From contig CM060922.1 in NCBI GenBank assembly GCA_030737875.1, positions 226,283,835 through 226,347,834 of the forward strand: a DNA stretch of 64,000 bases, read 5' to 3'. Of this stretch, positions 59,411 to 64,000 are shown piece by piece. The notes under the pieces are model-generated. The model ran no database searches. It was not told the origin of the DNA and worked only from the letters and a program-made list of their open reading frames with translations. The stretch comes from Allium sativum. Lineage: Eukaryota; Streptophyta; Magnoliopsida; Asparagales; Amaryllidaceae. Position 1 is the stretch's first letter; every line of letters begins with the position of its first letter. A program made the translations under genes and the position numbers.

Positions 59411-62185
59411 CGTTCACGCAAGATATTGTCCCCAACTTAGCCACCATATAGGTGTGGGGTTTTGTTCCTCAAAAGGCCTCGACGTTAGTAAGAGATGGGT
59501 TCTACTATATAAGTACCCACTTCATACAGGTTTCCACGATGTGGGACTTAGGGGTGTTACATACCCCATTTTCGATCACTTTCCAAATTTGATAATTTAA
59601 ATTATCAATTCACATTTGAATTTAATTACAGATTCATTAAAACTCCATTTAGTTTTAATCTTCCCACAAATCAACATCCTGTCTTTAACTGGGTTAAAGA
59701 ACCAATGTCATCTAAAACACGATCCACGATAAACCCAAAATCACATTCTATTGTTAATTGGGTTAAAGAATAGGTGTTACTCAAAACACCGCTCACGATA
59801 AACCCAAAAATCAATTTAAATTCAACTCCAATTAAATACTAATTAACTTGACAATTTCACTAAATCTTAATTAAAAGATTTATTCTTTTCTAAAATGGGT
59901 TCAAGAACAGTGTTATTTAAGATACCATTCACGACGAACCCAAAATCCCATTTGATATTAAATACAAGGCACTGAATAGAAAATATACCGGCTTATATTC
60001 AATATCAAATTCTGAAACAAACAAATATCGTATTGGAAATAACGATATAAAATATATCTTTCAAATTTCCATAACCATATATGAATAATCACGAAATCCT
60101 ACATCGAAATATTCCGAAGATAATTTCGATTCAAATCCATTCCAATTCGTATATTGGAAGTTCTGATTATTTTCAAAACCATTTCAAATCTAGTTCAAAA
60201 CTAGTTCATTTTGATAAAAATCTATTTTTATCCTTTCAAATGTGGAATTTTTCATCCCAGTTTTTTCCAATTCATATATTATGATTTTACCTAAATTATT
60301 ACTATTTTTAATAATTTTATCAAGGCCCGTACCATCGATTTCCAATAACGGTCGTCGAACTGCACTTACAGCGACCTTATCCAAATTTGATTTGGACATA
60401 ATTCGAAATCCAACCGTTAGATTTTAGATTACTAATATTCATTGGAAAGCTCTTTTCGATACGAACCCAACGGTTCCAGTTTCAGGAGAATTCGACGATC
60501 GGATCTCCCGTAATGTCAAATCAAAGTCAATGGTCGAAATTCGCGAACTTCCGCGGCGCGGTGCGTTCTATTCAGACCATTTAATACATATAATATATAA
60601 ATTATACATATTTCGTCGATTTCAATTTTCGTTTTAAATTCGTTTTCGAAACGATTTCAACTTCATATTCAATTTCAAATCAAAATTGAATATTCCGCAT
60701 CATCGGTATACAAATGATAATATTTTCTAAATGTTATATTTTGAAATCACTTCCTTTTCTATAATCATTTATAAAAACGAATATAATCGATATAAATATC
60801 GTTCGCATCAAAATGGCGCATCTCTAATCAACATGGCTTTATATATTTCAATAACTTCGTTATTCTATTCAACAAATGAATATTTATTCTATTCAACACA
60901 TGAATCTATATTTCTTCTTTCAACACATGAATATTCTCAACACATGAGCATCGTCAACACTTGACTATTTTTATTGTTTAATATATTTTATAAAATTATG
61001 ATAAAGATGTGAATTTTATTGTTTAAAATATTTTACTCAACACATGAATAATTTCAACACATGAATATTCTCAACACATGAGCGTCGTCAACACATGACT
61101 ATTTTTATTATAATATTCTTTATTTTCCCAAATGGAATGAGGCCCAATCAATTACCATACAACATTAATTATATGGATTCCATACAACACTTGTATATAA
61201 TAGCAACGATAAATAATCAGCCATCATCCAAAGTGCACTACACAACTGTCTGTCAACCTATTGATTGACACACAACTAATCAATCTGTATTAGTGAACTT
61301 CAAATATCATCCCAACACCCGTGTGGGGTTTCAAATCAACAAACACGGATTTTTATTTGTGCAGTTGGGTGATGTGTAAATTTTTTTTGTCCCAATCAAT
61401 ATCAACCAAATCAGTGTATATAAACAAATCGTTCGATTTGTTTATAAATATTTATTTATTCACATACCCGTTAGAAATTATATTTTTAACGATAATATTT
61501 TTAACTATATAAATATTTTATTTCATTTCACATTACAGAATCAATTTTCACCATAACAAACAATCAAACATACAAGCCATCCATGGTCAATGGACGACGG
61601 GTGTCGGGTGATGCTAAGCACCGTCTGCATCCTAGTATATATTTTAACTTGAAAAGAAATTTTAAAGTGAGAAGTTCTCACAGAGGGTTCCACTCCACCG
61701 TGCTTTGTTTTTGAACTGCTGAACCGTCTGGATCTGTTTGAAATTCCAATGTAGTCCTTGTCCCGCTGTTCAAATATAAAAATTATATTTTTATTATTTC
61801 ATTCCAATAAGTAAAAGTCATATTTTTATTTCTACTTCATATATTTTTACAACGCTTCTTTCTATATAAAAATTATATTTTTATATTTCTAATTCTAATA
61901 TAAAGATCGAATTTTTGTATCTCGCTATAAGAATCACATTTTTATTTCAACATATATATAATAAAGATCAAATTTTTACTAGTTATATAGTATAAAAATT
62001 GTATTTTTATTCTTTCTATAATATAAAAAATCATATTTTTAATTTTCTACTAATCTAAAATTTATATTTTTAATCTTTTAAAATCCTAATTTTTAGCCTA
62101 CGTTGTTAAATTTTAAAACAATGATTCTTAAATAAATTAAACACAAAGAAATAAAGAGTAAAAAGTTGTTTAAATTAAAAATCAC

Positions 62186-62370
62186 CTTGCTGCAGTTGAA
62201 GGAGGGTGTTGTCCTGAGCTCGCGGACTGAAATGCAAACACCGAAAGTGCTAAAGATCGGATTTTTACACGGAGGAGGCTCGCTGGTCGGCCTGAGGCTG
62301 AGGGAATGGGCGGTGTGAGGTCGGGGATGGCCGAAGGTGGGGCGCAGGAGGGCGGCGGCGGGGGTTTTAT
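62186..62370 (-). promoter_or_regulatory. GC-rich leader with splice donor in the minus-strand B LTR
   Basis: On the minus strand a GC-rich block (CCGCCGCCGCCCTCC) ends ACTGCAGCAAG/GTGATT at 62185. A TATA-like ATATATATAATTATAT string lies upstream near 62428-62443. The sequence differs from the leaders of element B and of the solo LTR. Confidence 0.45.
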
Positions 62371-63320
62371 TTTATTTTTAAATCGATTTGAATAACTGAA
62401 GGGGAAGGAGAGAGATAAGAGGGAGATATAATTATATATATTTTAATTTATTATTTTCTCCCTAATAAGTTGACTTTTCATACTAACTCGAAATCAAGCC
62501 CATCGATTGTCATCCCTAGCTAATTACCCTCATTCCAAACACAATGGGATACGTTTCGCTAGCCAATTTTATCGTTTCGACTAGTTTTGATTTGAATCAG
62601 TATATATTCAATTTGAACGTACATTTCAATTTACCGAGGCCACATATGGACTCTAAAAATTTCAGAAAAATTATTTCTTTCTTCGTATTGACGATACGGT
62701 CCTAACAAAACTAATTTCATCAAATTTTGAGACCGTTTAAAAAATGGCCATTTTCCAGTCGATTAAAACAACTGAAACTGGTCAAACGCGTTTTCCTTTT
62801 CCCCGCTCACATATTGAATTCAAAAATTATGAATTTTGGAATATAGCAATAACTTGACATCCCGGATCCAACAACAGTGGTTTCGTCAAAAACCGAGGTC
62901 GTTTGCAAAGTTTCCATTTTTAAGGGCCAAAATTCCATAGCGACTATTCTGAATTTTCAACTGGGCATAACTTTTGATTCCGGCTATGAAATTTCGATTT
63001 TTCGGATTCGTTGGAAAGATATGTTCAATTAGATTCTAATATTTTTGGTTTCACAAAAATCCGGTTTATTTTGCTCCCGGTACATTCATTTGAAATTTGA
63101 AATCGAATTTCGAACTACCGCGCCATTTTCATTTTCTTTTATATTTAAAATAAAATATTTATATTCTAACGACGATCTATATAAATATATACATTCTATT
63201 TCTATTCAAATTAAATTTCTCGTCGTTATTATTTAAAATAATTCAATTTAAATATTCAAAATTCGTCAAAATTACCAAAATAAAAATTTTAAATTGGCTC
63301 AGATTTTCCGGGTTGTTACA

Positions 63321-64000
63321 ATCTCCCCCACTTAAAACTTTTCGTCCCCGAAAAGGAATGAAGATGAAAGTTGTTTTACTGACCAACTCAACTTCCATTA
63401 TTTTTACTATGGCTTAAGTTCTTCCACTTTTCAGTTTCTTAGAATTTTTCAAATTTTCAAAACTTTGGCTAACACCCTAAATTTTCAAAAAAATTCGCCA
63501 TAACCTCCCCTGCACCGGGGACTTTGGGATATTTCACAAAGCCTCCCATGGCCTTCTTCAATAGAAAAAGAAAAAGAAACATCCAATCGGCTCATAAAAT
63601 CATCCAAACCCAATAAATTATTAAACATGTACCTATTTGTCATGCAAACAATTTTATTCTTCTGCTCTAGCCTCCTTGTTATGACCTGTTCAATGTAAGT
63701 ACATGTATATGCATGCAATTTCAAACAGTTTTCAATACCATTCAATATTTGGTTCAATCTGGCCTAAATGGTTAAAAATTTCAAACCAATAATCAAACAA
63801 CACTACCATCAATCAATTGGTGAATTATCAATTCAAATTCATAATTTTGATACATATACAGAAAATCATGTTTTTGATGCCAAATCACAACAATAAACCT
63901 ATCTAGTTTTGGTTCTCACACCAGTCTGATGGAAATATTTAGAAATCTCACCTTCGAAACACGAACATAAATACTGATGATGTGGCCACATCACCAGAAT
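63321..64000 (-). mobile_element. Internal region of a minus-strand family B element, running off the window
   Basis: The PPT AAGTGGGGGAGAT (minus strand, 63321-63333), preceded by CGGGGACGAAAAG, and the internal blocks seen inverted (CATAACCTCCCCTGCACCGG at 63500, TAGCCTCCTTGTTATGACCTG at 63670) match 35500-36181 of element B. The PBS and 5' LTR lie beyond the right edge. No coding region is visible. Confidence 0.85.

Larger units (their letters stand above)
58918..59561. mobile_element. TRIM-like retrotransposon with an inverted third LTR (644 bp)
   Basis: Two direct LTRs of 169 bp (58918-59086, 59198-59366) flank a 111-bp internal region. A third LTR copy follows in inverted orientation (59393-59561), so the outer ends are both LTR starts (TGTAACACCCC...GGGGTGTTACA). 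The whole is flanked by TACCC. The three LTRs differ from each other at only a few bases. The centre (59349-59410) holds an 18-bp duplication and a palindrome including the first PBS bases. The 169-bp LTRs and 111-bp internal region fit the TRIM class. No 5S RNA promoter was seen, so it is not Cassandra. Confidence 0.88.
57557..63320 (-). repeat. Family B 3' LTR (minus strand), main part
   Basis: It resumes after the solo LTR and ends at 63320 with CCGGGTTGTTACA, the inverted LTR start. It carries a TRIM-like insertion (58918-59561) and three consecutive copies of the GGGTTTATCGTGAA motif at about 59690-59945, where element B has one. The GC-rich leader slot lies at 62186-62370. Confidence 0.88.

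Noticed and set aside
58918..59561. Cassandra-type TRIM carrying a 5S rRNA promoter
   Set aside because: No 5S A-box/C-box sequence is visible in the LTR.
58834..59600. Repeated protein-like frames (HARYCPQLSHHIGVGFCSSK) in the TRIM
   Set aside because: They are translations of the TRIM LTR copies, which are non-coding in this class.

Overview
This window looks like a repeat-rich nuclear region of a flowering-plant genome, probably a eudicot, although the species cannot be told from the sequence. The evidence is a WAT1-type transporter exon, plant-style splice sites, Tekay-like chromovirus retrotransposons and AT-rich flanks. There is no bacterial or organellar gene organisation. Almost everything right of 3.3 kb is nested LTR retrotransposons, and I resolved the nesting from terminal repeats, primer-binding sites (PBS), polypurine tracts (PPT) and target-site duplications (TSD).

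Layout. 1-146 (-) is the first exon of a WAT1-related transporter, cut by the window edge. 1118-2293 (-) holds a phase-consistent but unrecognised multi-exon gene model with a likely non-coding leader exon near 3.0 kb. 3158-3321 resembles the end of a CACTA-type DNA transposon and stops exactly where a Ty3/gypsy element resumes. 3322-10562 (-) is the 5' part of a degenerate Tekay-like chromovirus (element 1). 10563-12583 is the end of another LTR (family C). 12584-14533 plus 26140-27218 is the 5' LTR of a giant-LTR element (family A), split by a complete Tekay-like element (element 2, 14534-26139, TSD GAGTG). 27219-27981 is the 763-bp internal region of A. Its 3' LTR (27982-28774 plus 42607-49248, about 7.4 kb) is split by a complete element of related family B (28775-42601, TSD CAGAA; LTRs about 6.4 kb, internal region only 1.04 kb). 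49249-50392 holds a possible CACTA end and a fragment of a third related LTR (D). 50393-63320 is the 3' LTR of a minus-strand family B element. It contains a solo B LTR (51026-57551, TSD TTATT) and a palindromic TRIM-like composite (58918-59561, TSD TACCC). 63321-64000 is that element's internal region, running off the window.

How the parts relate. The two Tekay-like elements carry gag, protease, reverse transcriptase, RNase H and integrase regions (element 2 also a chromodomain), but both are broken by stops and frameshifts. Families A and B and the TRIM carry no recognisable proteins. They share the tRNA-iMet PBS and, around the PPT and LTR start, nearly the same sequence as the Tekay-like elements. 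The simplest reading is non-autonomous families that depend on Tekay-type machinery supplied elsewhere. The most unusual points are the giant-LTR/tiny-internal architecture of A and B, a rapidly changing GC-rich leader ending in a splice-donor-like site at the same place in those LTRs, a 12-bp-phased GTCGAC array upstream of the Tekay TATA box, and a TRIM integrated with an inverted third LTR.
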